64,000 nt of DNA from Dyella amyloliquefaciens (GCF_004296575.1 NZ_SAYT01000003.1:310001-374000); one strand, 5' to 3'. Shown: positions 1 through 8,864, counted from the first letter of the stretch. Notes: generated from the sequence alone by a model not told the origin. A program made the numbers and translations.

Positions 1-18
1 GCGAGAGGACGCGACAGC

Positions 19-711
19 ATGACCAGCCAGCCACTCCTGCCGACCATCCTGAGCGTCAACGCGGGATACGTCGACACGGCGGGCTTCATGGCGCTGCATG
101 GCCTGTTCACGGCGCACGTGACGGGAAACTTCGTCACCATCGGTGCCGCCCTGGTGTTGGGTACCTCCGGCATCATCGCCAAGCTGCTTGCGCTGCCGGT
201 GTTCTGCGTAGCGGTTGTGGTGGCGCGCCTGCTGCATTTCTGGTTGGCCGGGCGCGGGCTTCCGGTGGTGCGCACGCTGCTGCTGATCAAGCTCGCCCTG
301 TTCGTGATAGCGGCCTTGCTCGCGCTGCGCTACGGGCCGTTCGGTGCGGGCGACAGCTGGTCCGCCACGTTGCTGGGCATGACGATGGTGGCGGCCATGG
401 CCATCCAGAACGCATTGCACCGCGTCCACCTGGGCAGCAGTCCGCCTTCGACGCTGATGACCGGCACCACGACCCAGATCATGCTGGACATTGCCGATCG
501 CATTCACGGCGTGCCGGCGGACCAGCGAGCCGTGGTGGACGCGCGGCTCGCTCGCATGAGTCTGGCCGTGCTGGCCTTTGCGGCGGGCTGTGCCGCCGCG
601 GCGCTGTTGTACGCCTATGCGGGTATGTGGTGTTTCGTGGCGCCGCCCTTGCTTGCACTGGCTGCCTACGTCCGCCACCGGGATGCCCCCGAAACCGCGG
701 CCGCCAAATGA
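19..711 (+). CDS. DUF1275 (YoaK-family) membrane protein
   Basis: This 230-aa protein is almost entirely hydrophobic, with about six predicted membrane segments. The N-terminal NAGYVDTAGFMAL and ANVTGNFV-like (here AHVTGNFVT) segments match the DUF1275/YoaK family of inner-membrane proteins, whose biochemical role is not established. Length is normal for the family (about 220-240 aa). An AGAGGA-type ribosome-binding site precedes the ATG at 19. The stop lies 47 bp before dps on the same strand, so the two may be co-transcribed, although dps has its own ribosome-binding site. The upstream side is cut by the window edge, so any operon partner there is invisible. Family assignment is confident; function is not known. 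Confidence 0.85.
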   Translation: MTSQPLLPTILSVNAGYVDTAGFMALHGLFTAHVTGNFVTIGAALVLGTSGIIAKLLALPVFCVAVVVARLLHFWLAGRGLPVVRTLLLIKLALFVIAALLALRYGPFGAGDSWSATLLGMTMVAAMAIQNALHRVHLGSSPPSTLMTGTTTQIMLDIADRIHGVPADQRAVVDARLARMSLAVLAFAAGCAAAALLYAYAGMWCFVAPPLLALAAYVRHRDAPETAAAK

Positions 712-758
712 ATTCGCGACGTTCGTTTCACCACACACCCGTCCCCGGAGAGCACACC

Positions 759-1277
759 ATGAGCGATACAGGCAAAGCCAAGACCCGCCAGAAGGCGGCC
801 CTCAATACGCCATCGACACTGGGAGAGAAAGCGACACGGGATCTTTCCGGCGAGCTCAATGCACTGCTGGCGGATGTGCTGGCCCTGTACCTGAAGACCA
901 AGAACTTCCACTGGCACATGTCGGGTCCTTATTTTCGCGACTATCACCTGCTGCTCGACGAGCAGTCGGACGAGATCTACGCAACCGTCGATCCCATTGC
1001 CGAGCGTGTGCGTAAGCTGGGCGGCACCACCCTGCGTTCGCTGGGGCACGCTTCACGCCTGAAGCGCCTGCTCGACAACGATGCCGACTTCGTCACGCCC
1101 GACGACATGCTGGCGGAGCTGCGCGAGGACAACGGTAGCCTGATCGGCTACATGCGCAAGACGCACGAGCTGTGTGACGAGTACGGTGACGTGGCAACCG
1201 CCAGCCTGCTGGAAAACTGGATCGACGAGGCCGAGCGCCGCGTGTGGTTCCTGTTCGAGACCAGTCGTCACTCCTGA
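759..1277 (+). CDS. dps: Dps DNA-binding ferritin-like protein
   Basis: A 172-aa mini-ferritin that oxidises and stores Fe(II) with hydrogen peroxide and coats DNA during stress or stationary phase. The ferroxidase residues fall at H51, H63, D67, D78 and E82, the positions known for Escherichia coli Dps, within the motifs KTKNFHWHMSG, LLLDEQSDE and DPIAER. The N-terminus is Lys/Arg-rich (residues 6-25), as in Dps proteins that bind DNA through the tail. The ATG at 759 is chosen over upstream starts because CCGGAG lies 9 bases before it and the protein then has normal Dps length. A 13-bp perfect stem-loop follows the stop. Known role in peroxide resistance fits the ahpC-ahpF operon 9 kb away. 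Confidence 0.96.
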   Translation: MSDTGKAKTRQKAALNTPSTLGEKATRDLSGELNALLADVLALYLKTKNFHWHMSGPYFRDYHLLLDEQSDEIYATVDPIAERVRKLGGTTLRSLGHASRLKRLLDNDADFVTPDDMLAELREDNGSLIGYMRKTHELCDEYGDVATASLLENWIDEAERRVWFLFETSRHS

Positions 1278-1295
1278 TCGCGTGCGCGAAACAGG

Positions 1296-1326
1296 CAACG
1301 GATCGGCGGTCATCGCCGATCCGTTG
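1296..1326 (+). terminator. 13-bp hairpin after dps
   Basis: CAACGGATCGGCG (1296-1308), loop GTCAT, then the exact reverse complement (1314-1326), starting 19 bp past the dps stop. There is no T-tract, so intrinsic termination is plausible but not canonical; it could also protect the 3' end of the dps mRNA. Confidence 0.5.
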
Positions 1327-1331
1327 GCTGA

Positions 1332-1628
<297 letters not shown>

Positions 1629-1670
1629 TATCGGAACGATGATTCTGGAAGAGGAGGTCGACACGCCCTC

Positions 1671-2792
1671 GTGGGTTTCCAGGTGCGCGACATGCAGGTG
1701 ATTGCGCATCTGTGGAACAGCAGCCCCTGGGCCCGGCTTGGCATGGCCCTGGTGGCCGCGCTGCTGCTTTCGCTGGTACTGCGCGCGCTCGCCTATGTGG
1801 TGCTGGGGCGGCTGGCACGGCGCCATCCGGTGGTGGCCAACATGCTGGGCAGGGCCAGTGCGCCGATGGAGTGGCTGATTCCGCTGCTGATGCTGGTGGC
1901 TGCGCTGCGCGTGGTGCCGGATACGGATGCGCTGCCGTCGTTTGCGTTGATCGAGCATGTGCTGGTCATCGCGTTGATGATCAGCGTGACATGGCTGATC
2001 CTGCGTTGCCTGCGCACGCTGGAACTCGTCGCCATCCGCCGTTATCCGTTGGACGTGAGCGACAACCTCTCCGCGCGCCGGATGTTGACCCAGGTACGCG
2101 TGCTGCGGCGGACGGCCGAGGTCGTCGTGGTGATGCTGGGCGCCAGTGCGGTCCTGCTCACCATTCCCGGCGTGCGCCAGTTGGGAACCAGTCTGCTGGC
2201 ATCCGCAGGCCTGGCGGGTCTTGCGCTGGGCCTGGCCGCCAAGCCGGTGCTGGGCAATCTCATTGCCGGCCTGCAGATTGCATTGACGCAGCCGATTCGT
2301 CTGGACGACGTGGTGATCATCCAGGGGGAATGGGGGCGCATCGACGAGATCACCGGCACCTATGTGGTCGTGCGCATCTGGGACGAGCGGCGGCTGGTGG
2401 TGCCGCTCAACTGGTTCATGGAAAACCCGTTCCAGAACTGGACGCGCTCAAGCTCTCAGCTGATTGGCAGCGTGTTCCTGTGGCTGGATTACCGCGTGCC
2501 CATGGCGCCGCTACGCGATGAGCTGATGCGGTTGTGCAAGGGGGCGCCGGAGTGGGATGGCCGCGTTTCGGTGCTCCAGCTGACCGATGCCAACGAACGT
2601 GCCGTGCAACTGCGCGCCCTGGTGAGTTCGATCGATTCGGGGCGCAACTGGGATCTGCGCTGCCGCGTGCGCGAGGGTCTGATTGCCTACGTGCAGGAGC
2701 ACTATCCGCAATCGTTGCCACGAGTGCGGGGTGAGATCGAGGGTGACTCGCCTGCGGCTTCGCAAGGGCCGCAGGCAGCATCCGAAGGATGA
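1671..2792 (+). CDS. MscS-family mechanosensitive ion channel
   Basis: A 373-aa inner-membrane channel that should open on membrane tension to release solutes during hypo-osmotic shock. About four or five membrane segments occupy residues 15-190. The pore helix and beta domain are clear: GLALGLAAKPVLGNLIAG is the glycine/alanine-rich pore-lining TM3, followed by the MscS beta-barrel stretch DDVVIIQGEWGRIDEI and VVPLNWFMENPFQNW. The GTG at 1671 is preferred because GAGGAGGT lies 12 bases upstream; ATG at 1692 is an alternative. The C-terminus overlaps a hairpin and ends one base before the convergent hydroxylase gene. Which MscS subfamily it belongs to is uncertain. Confidence 0.9.
   Translation: MGFQVRDMQVIAHLWNSSPWARLGMALVAALLLSLVLRALAYVVLGRLARRHPVVANMLGRASAPMEWLIPLLMLVAALRVVPDTDALPSFALIEHVLVIALMISVTWLILRCLRTLELVAIRRYPLDVSDNLSARRMLTQVRVLRRTAEVVVVMLGASAVLLTIPGVRQLGTSLLASAGLAGLALGLAAKPVLGNLIAGLQIALTQPIRLDDVVIIQGEWGRIDEITGTYVVVRIWDERRLVVPLNWFMENPFQNWTRSSSQLIGSVFLWLDYRVPMAPLRDELMRLCKGAPEWDGRVSVLQLTDANERAVQLRALVSSIDSGRNWDLRCRVREGLIAYVQEHYPQSLPRVRGEIEGDSPAASQGPQAASEG
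2750..2776. terminator. Hairpin at convergent mscS/hydroxylase ends
   Basis: GCCTGCGGC (2750-2758) and GCCGCAGGC (2768-2776) form a 9-bp stem inside the last codons of the MscS gene, immediately beside the stop of the convergent gene. Likely works in both directions; no T-tract. Confidence 0.4.
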
Positions 2793-2793
2793 C

Positions 2794-3477
2794 TCAGGCG
2801 AAGCCGCGCAGGCGGGCCACCATGCCGACGCCGGTGGTGATCGTGCGCGAGAGCAGGCGAAGGTCCAGTGGCATTTCGGGGCGGTGGACGTCGAGCAGCA
2901 GGGCGATGCGCGTGCGCTCGCCGCGGTTCCACACTTCGTGCGGATAAGTGTCGTCCCACAGCAGGGACTGGCCGTCGCCCAGGCGGTGCTCCTGGCCGGC
3001 CAGCCATAGCACGGCGCCGGGCCGGCCCTCGTCGTCGGGTGGCACGTCGAGGTTGAGCTGGTAGCGCAGGATGCCGCGGAAGGGGCCGCGGTGCTGGGGA
3101 ATGTGCTTGTGCGGCGCCAGGAAGGACAGCGTGGCGGAGAGAGCCTGCGGAGTGGCGGCCAGCAGCTCGCCCAGCGTGGGGCACTGCAGGAGATGGGTGC
3201 GGATCTCCTGCCCATAGACCTTGAGCAGGAACATGCGCCAGTCCTTGCCATCCGTCGCCGAGATCTCAGCCTGAGTCGGCATGATCTCGTGGAAGCGGGG
3301 AATGGATGGGACGGAGCGCCATACCGCCAATGCCTCCTCCCGAAGCTGCGGCCAGGCCGATTCGAACCGGCGCGCGGCGGGAAAGCAACTGTCGATGTCC
3401 AGCACGGGCGGCGTATCGATGCGCGAGTCATAGATGCGCCGGATCGCACGCGACGAGAGCTCATAGAGCGAGTCCAT
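2794..3477 (-). CDS. Aspartyl/asparaginyl beta-hydroxylase family dioxygenase
   Basis: A 227-aa Fe(II)/2-oxoglutarate-dependent oxygenase of the Asp/Asn beta-hydroxylase family, which also includes LpxO-type lipid A hydroxylases. Visible motifs are HIPQHRGPFRGILRYQL, where the first His is an expected iron ligand and the Arg contributes to 2-oxoglutarate binding, and WDDTYPHEVWN, with the distal His. There is no clear membrane segment, so a cytosolic or membrane-associated enzyme is likely. The ATG at 3477 is chosen because GGAGGAG lies 5 bases before it; 25 in-frame codons upstream are Arg/Ala-rich and probably not translated. It converges on the MscS gene with a 1-bp gap. The substrate (protein side chain or lipid A acyl chain) cannot be read from sequence. 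Confidence 0.85.
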   Translation of the reverse strand: MDSLYELSSRAIRRIYDSRIDTPPVLDIDSCFPAARRFESAWPQLREEALAVWRSVPSIPRFHEIMPTQAEISATDGKDWRMFLLKVYGQEIRTHLLQCPTLGELLAATPQALSATLSFLAPHKHIPQHRGPFRGILRYQLNLDVPPDDEGRPGAVLWLAGQEHRLGDGQSLLWDDTYPHEVWNRGERTRIALLLDVHRPEMPLDLRLLSRTITTGVGMVARLRGFA

Positions 3478-3678
3478 CTTTCTCCTCCGGGCGGCAAGGA
3501 CGGGTGCCCCTGCGGCCCCGCGCCTGACTTTTCGCGTGACAGCGGAACGCACGGTAGTGGCCGGCGTCTCCTTGATACGTGAACGCCTGAGACGGTCTGC
3601 GGTTGGCTGCGACGTCCCCTTATTTCAGATGAGAAACCTGCCTTGAGTGGCTGATTTTCCGGAGTATTCTGTTTGATC

Positions 3679-3700
3679 TTTTACGTGACGTAACGTAAAA
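3679..3700. promoter_or_regulatory. Perfect inverted repeat TTTTACGT-N6-ACGTAAAA
   Basis: Two exact 8-bp arms (3679-3686 and 3693-3700) flank GACGTA, 26 bp before the ATG of the small AT-hook-like gene at 3727. A symmetric, AT-ended site in GC-rich surroundings looks like an operator for a dimeric repressor, possibly autoregulatory. Confidence 0.5.
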
Positions 3701-3726
3701 TAGCGGAAATTGACGGAGGATGCGCC

Positions 3727-3984
3727 ATGGTTGACCCGCAAGATCCCGGCACGCTTGCCTTGCCGCTGACGTTCAGGCGCGCACGCGGCCGCCCACGCAA
3801 GCCGAACGCGCTGACGCCGGCCGAGCGTGCACGGCGCTATCGCGCCAGGCAGAAAACCTTGTCGATGCATGTCGTGCCGCTGGCGGTACATCACGAGGCC
3901 GTCCAGGCACGTGATGCTGCGCAGGCAGAGGTGGCGCGGCTGCGTGGCGAGCTGGAGCAGGTGCTGCAACAACTGCGGCACTGA
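3727..3984 (+). CDS. Small AT-hook-like, coiled-coil protein (85 aa)
   Basis: An 85-aa basic protein. Residues 17-44 are Arg-rich and contain RARGRPRKP, a GRP core flanked by basic residues as in AT-hooks that contact the minor groove; PAERARRYRARQK follows. Residues 52-84 (EAVQARDAAQAEVARLRGEL) have heptad-like spacing consistent with a coiled coil. I infer a small DNA-binding protein that dimerises through its C-terminus; I do not recognise a named family. AGGA (3717-3720) lies 6 bases before the ATG. The gene stands alone, with a perfect inverted repeat just upstream and a GC-rich hairpin shared with the convergent thioredoxin-like gene downstream. A phage- or plasmid-derived origin is possible. 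Confidence 0.6.
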   Translation: MVDPQDPGTLALPLTFRRARGRPRKPNALTPAERARRYRARQKTLSMHVVPLAVHHEAVQARDAAQAEVARLRGELEQVLQQLRH

Positions 3985-4090
3985 TCCGGGCGGTCAGTGC
4001 GGTCGCGGGCACACTTTGCGTGTCCGCCTCATGCGCGACGACCTTGCGTCGGTCGCGCTACGGTTACTGGCGCATCGGGCGCGCCAGTGC

Positions 4091-4116
4091 GGGCGGCCGC
4101 CACATGGCGACCGCCC
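4091..4116. terminator. GC-rich hairpin between convergent genes
   Basis: GGGCGGCCGCCA (4091-4102) pairs with TGGCGACCGCCC (4105-4116) with one mismatch, 10 bp past the stop of the thioredoxin-like gene. No T-tract on either strand; probably a shared terminator. Confidence 0.45.
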
Positions 4117-4125
4117 GTCTGTGTC

Positions 4126-5448
4126 TCAAGCGCTGAGTTCGGCCTTCAACGCAGCGGCCTGTTTCGGAAACCATGGACCGTTGGTTTCCAGCACTTCCGA
4201 GACGACTTTTTTCGCCTCGTCATCGCGATGCAGCGCCTTCAGTGCCTTCACGCGCTGCTGTGCCACCGCCAGGCGATTGGCGCCATAGGCTTTGTCCGCG
4301 GCCTGTGCGAGATAGGGCAGCGCATCCGCCGGCTTGCCGGCATCCAGCAGACTGCGGCCGTAGCGATACGCGTAGACGTAATCATCGGGGTAGGCCGCAA
4401 TCAGCTTGTGCTGGTAGTCGTCGAGTTCCGCGGTGCGCTTGGCGCGCAGCAGATAGACGCGCAGGTTGTCCGCCAGGTTGCGGTCGCTGGCCAGGTTGCT
4501 GCCCAGCCGCTGCTGGGTGAGCTTGATGGCGCGATCGAGCACGGCCGTTGCGCCGGCATGATCGCCCAGGGCTTCATCGAGGTCCGCGCTGGACAGCACG
4601 GCGCTGCGCTGATCGGCGCAGGCGGGCTGGTTCACCAGTACCTGGGTGTCGACGTAGTGATCCAGGGGCGCGCGCTGTGCCGCCAGTGTGGATTTACGCT
4701 GCGCCGGTGACAGCTTGGCGCTTGCCTCCAGCAGATTGTCCAGCACGTAGGGGCGCTGGCAGCCGATGTCCTGGGCCAGCACTTTCTGGGCGCTGCCGAT
4801 GATGGCGGCCTGGTTGTCCGAATTATTGGCGCGTGCGAGTGCCAGTTGATCGAGCCCCAGCGTCACGCGGGCATCCTTGCCCGCCTTCTGCTGCAGCGAT
4901 GCAGGAAGGCTGGCGAACCAGGCAGAGCCGGCGTCGCCTTCACCGCGTGCCTGGTAGGCGTCCAGTACGCCAGCCACTGCGTCGATCGAACCCTTGGCGG
5001 CCTTGTCCTTGAGGCCGTCCAGCGTGTTGCCGGAGGCAAGGATCCTGTCCAGCTGCGGATAGAACTTTTCGCGAGGCTGTTCGGCGGTAATGCGGCCGAG
5101 TTCGTTGCCGTGCTCGTCCACCACGACATAGGTGGGCAGGAACGAGGTCTTGAGCTTCTTCATCCACGTCTGCGCTTCGGGTGAATCGGCATCGGCCTCC
5201 ACCACAATCGCCTTGCGTTGCGCAGCGTCCCATTCGGGGCCGTTCAGCACGTGGCTTGCCATGTAGTAGCACGAGTAGCACCACACAGCCTGGAAATCGA
5301 GCAGTACCGGCCGATGCTGGGCGGCTGCCGCCTGGAGTGCATCGGCAATGGTGGTCGGCGACTTGTGATCGGCGGCAGCAGCCTGCAGCGATGCCAGCAG
5401 CAATGCCGCCGCCAAGGGGGCCGTGGTACGACGGATCAGGTTCGACAT
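4126..5448 (-). CDS. Periplasmic thioredoxin-fold protein with TPR-like tail
   Basis: A 440-aa exported protein. Residues 1-26 form a Sec signal peptide (Arg-Arg, then an Ala/Leu core ending AAAAD). Residues 30-150 are a thioredoxin-like domain with the redox motif WCYSC (C57, C60) and the cis-Pro region SFLPTYVVVDEHG. The remaining residues (150-440) are Ala/Leu-rich helices with TPR-like periodicity (YAYRYGRSLLDAGKPADALPY). The fold resembles DsbD C-terminal-type thioredoxins that reduce or oxidise periplasmic disulfides. It lies 109 bp downstream of the TonB receptor gene on the same strand with a stem-loop between, suggesting linked but differential expression. A role in maturing or servicing that receptor is inference only. 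The ATG at 5448 is fixed by the signal peptide. Confidence 0.85.
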   Translation of the reverse strand: MSNLIRRTTAPLAAALLLASLQAAAADHKSPTTIADALQAAAAQHRPVLLDFQAVWCYSCYYMASHVLNGPEWDAAQRKAIVVEADADSPEAQTWMKKLKTSFLPTYVVVDEHGNELGRITAEQPREKFYPQLDRILASGNTLDGLKDKAAKGSIDAVAGVLDAYQARGEGDAGSAWFASLPASLQQKAGKDARVTLGLDQLALARANNSDNQAAIIGSAQKVLAQDIGCQRPYVLDNLLEASAKLSPAQRKSTLAAQRAPLDHYVDTQVLVNQPACADQRSAVLSSADLDEALGDHAGATAVLDRAIKLTQQRLGSNLASDRNLADNLRVYLLRAKRTAELDDYQHKLIAAYPDDYVYAYRYGRSLLDAGKPADALPYLAQAADKAYGANRLAVAQQRVKALKALHRDDEAKKVVSEVLETNGPWFPKQAAALKAELSA

Positions 5449-5486
5449 GGTGGCGTGCCTCGGGTTTCGTGCCGATGGAAGAAGGT

Positions 5487-5516
5487 GGGCGGGATGGCCC
5501 CAAGACCATCCCGCCC
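5487..5516 (-). terminator. 11-bp stem-loop after the TonB receptor gene
   Basis: GGGCGGGATGG (5487-5497) and its exact complement CCATCCCGCCC (5506-5516) lie between the receptor stop and the downstream thioredoxin-like start. It lacks a T-run, so partial termination or mRNA stabilisation is likely. Confidence 0.45.
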
Positions 5517-5557
5517 GATGCATGCATGGAGGGGCTGCACGCATCATTACCACGTGA

Positions 5558-8500
5558 TCAGTAGTCGTAGGTGGCGGCCAGTCGCAGGTAACGCGGCTGC
5601 TGGCGAACCACGGCCGAGCCATACAGCGGATCAGGCGTGCCCGGCGAGATCTGGTAGTACGGGTAGGCGTTGAGGATGGCCTGCGAGTTGAACACGTTGA
5701 ACACGTTGAGCGAGAAGCCCAGCTTGCCCTCGGCGAAGGCCGGCCGGTACGTGGCACCGAGATCCAGCTGCTTGTTCCACGGCAGGCGATGCGTGCCCGG
5801 AGGCGAGGGCTGGCCACCGCACCAGTGGTAGTAGCTGCCGTAGCCATCCGGATCGGTCTGGTTCGGGCCGTAGTAACCCAGGCAGTTGCGCGGGTTGCCC
5901 GAGACGATCGAGAGGTTGCCCGACACCTGCCATTCCGGCGTGATCTGGTAGTAGCCGAACAGCTTGATCTGGTGCGCGTGGTCATTGCTCTGCGCGCCGT
6001 TCGAGTAGGACATCAGGGCCGGGAAATCCCAGTCGATGCTGGTGGATGCCGCGGTCTGCTGGATGTCCGAACGCAGCTGGCCTTCCGTGTCGCCGTAACT
6101 GCGCGAGAACACATAGTCGATCTTGCCGTACCAGTGGCCATCGAACGGATGCTCCAGGTAGGTCTCCAGCGCGTAGTACTTGCGCTTGAGCGGGGGAAAG
6201 CCCATCTCCGCGTTGCTCAGCGAGACGCTGCGATAGGCGCCGCCGTCGTCGACCACGGTGAATGTGTTGGCGCGCCCCGGGTTGATCAGGTAGCAGCTGT
6301 TGGTGGCGCTCACGGTGTAGCCGAGTTGCGCGGCCTTGTTCTCGATGGCCGGCACGTCGCAGTAATCGTCGATCCCCGTGCGCAGGATGCGCTGGGTGAG
6401 CTTGGCGCCATAGGTCCAGTTGGAGCCCAGCGTCTTGTCGAAGCCCAGGATGAACTCGTCCTGGTATTCCGGCTTGATGTCCTGCGCGGTCACTGTCTTC
6501 GGATCGGGCAGTACGCCGTAGGTGTTGTTGGGCGACACAGGGTTGGAGAACGGCACCAGTCCGATCGGCGTGCCGTCCGCGGCAATGCCGCTATAGGTGA
6601 AGTACTGCTGCGTGGCGACGTAGGCGCCGGCGGCATTCAGTGCCGGGTTGAGCGGCAGGCCGAGGTAATAACGCCCGGCGTTGCCGTACACCTTGAAGCT
6701 GGAATCGCCGTTCACGTCCCAGGTGAAGCCCAGGCGCGGCGCCCACTGCGCGCTGCGCTGGCGGATATACGCCTCGCCGTTGGCGTTGTAGTCGGTGAAC
6801 TGGTCGTTGCGCAGGCCCAGCGACAGCAGCCAGCGATCGGTCACCTGCCACTTGTCTTCGATGTACTGCGCGCGTTGTGCCGAGCGCACGCTGGCAATCG
6901 AGCTGTTGACGTACTGGATGGCGTAGTAGCCGTTCGCGCCATTGGGATAGTTCGCCGGTGCGCCCACGCCCAGGTTCGGAATCAGCGCCACGTTCGGCGT
7001 GGTGGTATAGGCGTACTGCCAGTAATAGCCCGGGCCCGAATTCTGGCTGCCCTGGTCGATCGCGCGCGCGTTCTGGTTGTCGATGCCGGCCGACAGGGTG
7101 TGCGAGCCGAGCTGATAGGACAGGTCGATGCGCAGGTTGTTGCTGTCGTTGTGGCGATTGGGATTGAACAGCGACTGGGTGACCTGGCTGTTGCCGATCG
7201 GATTGCCGCCGTTGAACGCCGGGTTCTGGTTCTGGATATCGGTGAGGTAGGTGAGGCTGCCGTCGTAGTTGCCCGGCACGTCGTAGTTCACCGTCTTCAT
7301 CTTGCCGTACAGCGCCGAGAACGTCAGGCGGTCGGTGATGTAGCTGGTGAACTTGGCCGTGTAGAGGTCGCCACCGGTCTTGGTGTTGTCGTTGGCGTTG
7401 ATGTAGGCGTCGCGCGACAGCGCGCTGTAGTCGTAGTCGTAGATCGAGCCCGAGGTGGAGCGCTTGCTCGACGCACCGGTGACTTCGAGGATGTTGCTGT
7501 CGGTGATGTTCCAGTCGAGCTTCGCGTACCACTTGGGTGTGGTGTAGCGGTAATCGACATAGGGCTTGGCGCTGGACACGTTGTTAACCGCGTCGCCTTC
7601 CTGGCGCTCGGCCTCGGCGGCGACGAACAGGAACAGCTTGTCCTTGATCAGCGGGCCGCCGACATAGGCGTCCACCGTGGTAGTCCACTGCCGGTTGCGG
7701 CTGTTGGGATCGTACAGGCCGCCGGCAATGGGCGAGGCGGGCAGGCCGTTGGTGTAGTACGTGTCACGCGCATCGGCCTGCGCAAACGCCGGCTCCCACA
7801 GCACCTGGCCACCGAAGTGCCATTCGTTGGTGCCGCGCTTGCCGACCATGTTGATCACGCCGCCATCGGAGCGTCCGTACTGGGCGCTGTAGCCGCCGGT
7901 GTAGATTTCCTGCTGCTCGATGGCGCCGTAGGGCAGGGTGAGGCCACCCAGGCCGCGCTGGCTTTCGGTGGTGTTGAAGCCGTTGATGTAGTACGCGTTC
8001 TCGCTCGCTGCGGAGCCGCCGAAAGTGACCAGGGACTGCCCGGTCGGGCCCGTGTAGCCACCGCTGTTGCCGGTGACGCCGGGCGCGAGCAGTGCAATCG
8101 CTTCGGCCGAGCGAGCCAGCGGCAGGCGGGCGAGCTCCTGTGCAGTGATGACCGTGCGCGAGTCCACGCTGGTGACGTCGATCTGCGGTGTAGTGCTGGC
8201 GGAAACACTTACCGCGCCCAGCTCCTTGGCCGCCGCGGCTTCGAAGGACACCTCGGTGCCCGCGCCGACGCGCAGGCTGATGTCATTGCGCGTATCGACC
8301 ACGTTGCCATCGCGCAGCAGCGATACCGTGTAGGTGCCCAGCGGAAGTTCGGAGGCGACATAGCGACGACGATCGTCCACCGCGACCGTGCGCGTGATGC
8401 CCGTGGCGCTCTTGATCTGCACCGTCTCGCCGTTGGCGGCGGGAACCTGGCCGAAAATGCTGCCGGTGGTGGACTGCGCGAACGCGGGTGCGGCGCCCAG

Positions 8501-8563
8501 CGCAAACAGGGTGGCAAGCGCTGCCGAGAGGGCGCGCGGAGATAACGCAATCTGCTTGTTCAA
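5558..8563 (-). CDS. Oar-like TonB-dependent outer-membrane receptor
   Basis: About 1001 aa. A signal peptide (MNKQIALSPRALSAALATLF, cleaved near AFAQ) is followed by a carboxypeptidase-regulatory-like beta-sandwich (about residues 33-110), a TonB plug (TVITAQELARLPLARSAEAI, then GGSAASENAYYINGFN) and a long beta-barrel ending in an aromatic-rich strand (LAATYDY). This is the Oar/OmpA-related TonB-dependent transporter type common in Xanthomonadales, used for import of large or complex substrates, in some cases peptides or oligosaccharides. The start is taken as the TTG at 8563 because it gives a clean signal peptide; the in-frame ATG at 8617 adds a hydrophilic stretch and lies beside a strong hairpin. 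A thioredoxin-fold gene follows. Substrate unknown. Confidence 0.88.
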   Translation of the reverse strand: MNKQIALSPRALSAALATLFALGAAPAFAQSTTGSIFGQVPAANGETVQIKSATGITRTVAVDDRRRYVASELPLGTYTVSLLRDGNVVDTRNDISLRVGAGTEVSFEAAAAKELGAVSVSASTTPQIDVTSVDSRTVITAQELARLPLARSAEAIALLAPGVTGNSGGYTGPTGQSLVTFGGSAASENAYYINGFNTTESQRGLGGLTLPYGAIEQQEIYTGGYSAQYGRSDGGVINMVGKRGTNEWHFGGQVLWEPAFAQADARDTYYTNGLPASPIAGGLYDPNSRNRQWTTTVDAYVGGPLIKDKLFLFVAAEAERQEGDAVNNVSSAKPYVDYRYTTPKWYAKLDWNITDSNILEVTGASSKRSTSGSIYDYDYSALSRDAYINANDNTKTGGDLYTAKFTSYITDRLTFSALYGKMKTVNYDVPGNYDGSLTYLTDIQNQNPAFNGGNPIGNSQVTQSLFNPNRHNDSNNLRIDLSYQLGSHTLSAGIDNQNARAIDQGSQNSGPGYYWQYAYTTTPNVALIPNLGVGAPANYPNGANGYYAIQYVNSSIASVRSAQRAQYIEDKWQVTDRWLLSLGLRNDQFTDYNANGEAYIRQRSAQWAPRLGFTWDVNGDSSFKVYGNAGRYYLGLPLNPALNAAGAYVATQQYFTYSGIAADGTPIGLVPFSNPVSPNNTYGVLPDPKTVTAQDIKPEYQDEFILGFDKTLGSNWTYGAKLTQRILRTGIDDYCDVPAIENKAAQLGYTVSATNSCYLINPGRANTFTVVDDGGAYRSVSLSNAEMGFPPLKRKYYALETYLEHPFDGHWYGKIDYVFSRSYGDTEGQLRSDIQQTAASTSIDWDFPALMSYSNGAQSNDHAHQIKLFGYYQITPEWQVSGNLSIVSGNPRNCLGYYGPNQTDPDGYGSYYHWCGGQPSPPGTHRLPWNKQLDLGATYRPAFAEGKLGFSLNVFNVFNSQAILNAYPYYQISPGTPDPLYGSAVVRQQPRYLRLAATYDY

Positions 8564-8864
8564 AATCCTGGTTCTCTGGTCGCAACGGAGAAGTTGCTGC
8601 CGCTGGTGTGCGTCCATGCACGTGCGGGCATCGGCGATGCCCGCGCCAGTGACAGCGTTCGGAGAAACGAAACCCCTGTGCCGGCATGGGGATGCCGGCG
8701 CCGCGATGCATGCCGGGCGGAAATGCTCCGGCGTCGTGGGTTGCGTCTATGAAAACCCGGGATTAGATCGATGAAAAGGGTTACGCAGATGAGTGTTTCT
8801 CATCTGGATAGAACCCATGGTTATAAGCCGCGCCACAGCTGGGCTGCGGGGCTATTTCGACCGA
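8564..8864 (-). promoter_or_regulatory. Structured leader upstream of the TonB receptor gene
   Basis: No gene is apparent here. On the receptor strand the region holds three perfect stem-loops: CAGATGAG/CTCATCTG (8786-8806, 5-nt loop), GCCGGCAT/ATGCCGGC (8680-8699, 4-nt loop) and GCGGGCATC/GATGCCCGC (8624-8644, 3-nt loop). The promoter must lie here, probably upstream of or between the hairpins. I recognise no known riboswitch class. Confidence 0.45.

Noticed and set aside
5789-8545. 918-codon open frame antisense to the TonB receptor gene
   Set aside because: Val/Arg/Ala-rich shadow frame with no domain; the receptor on the other strand is clear.
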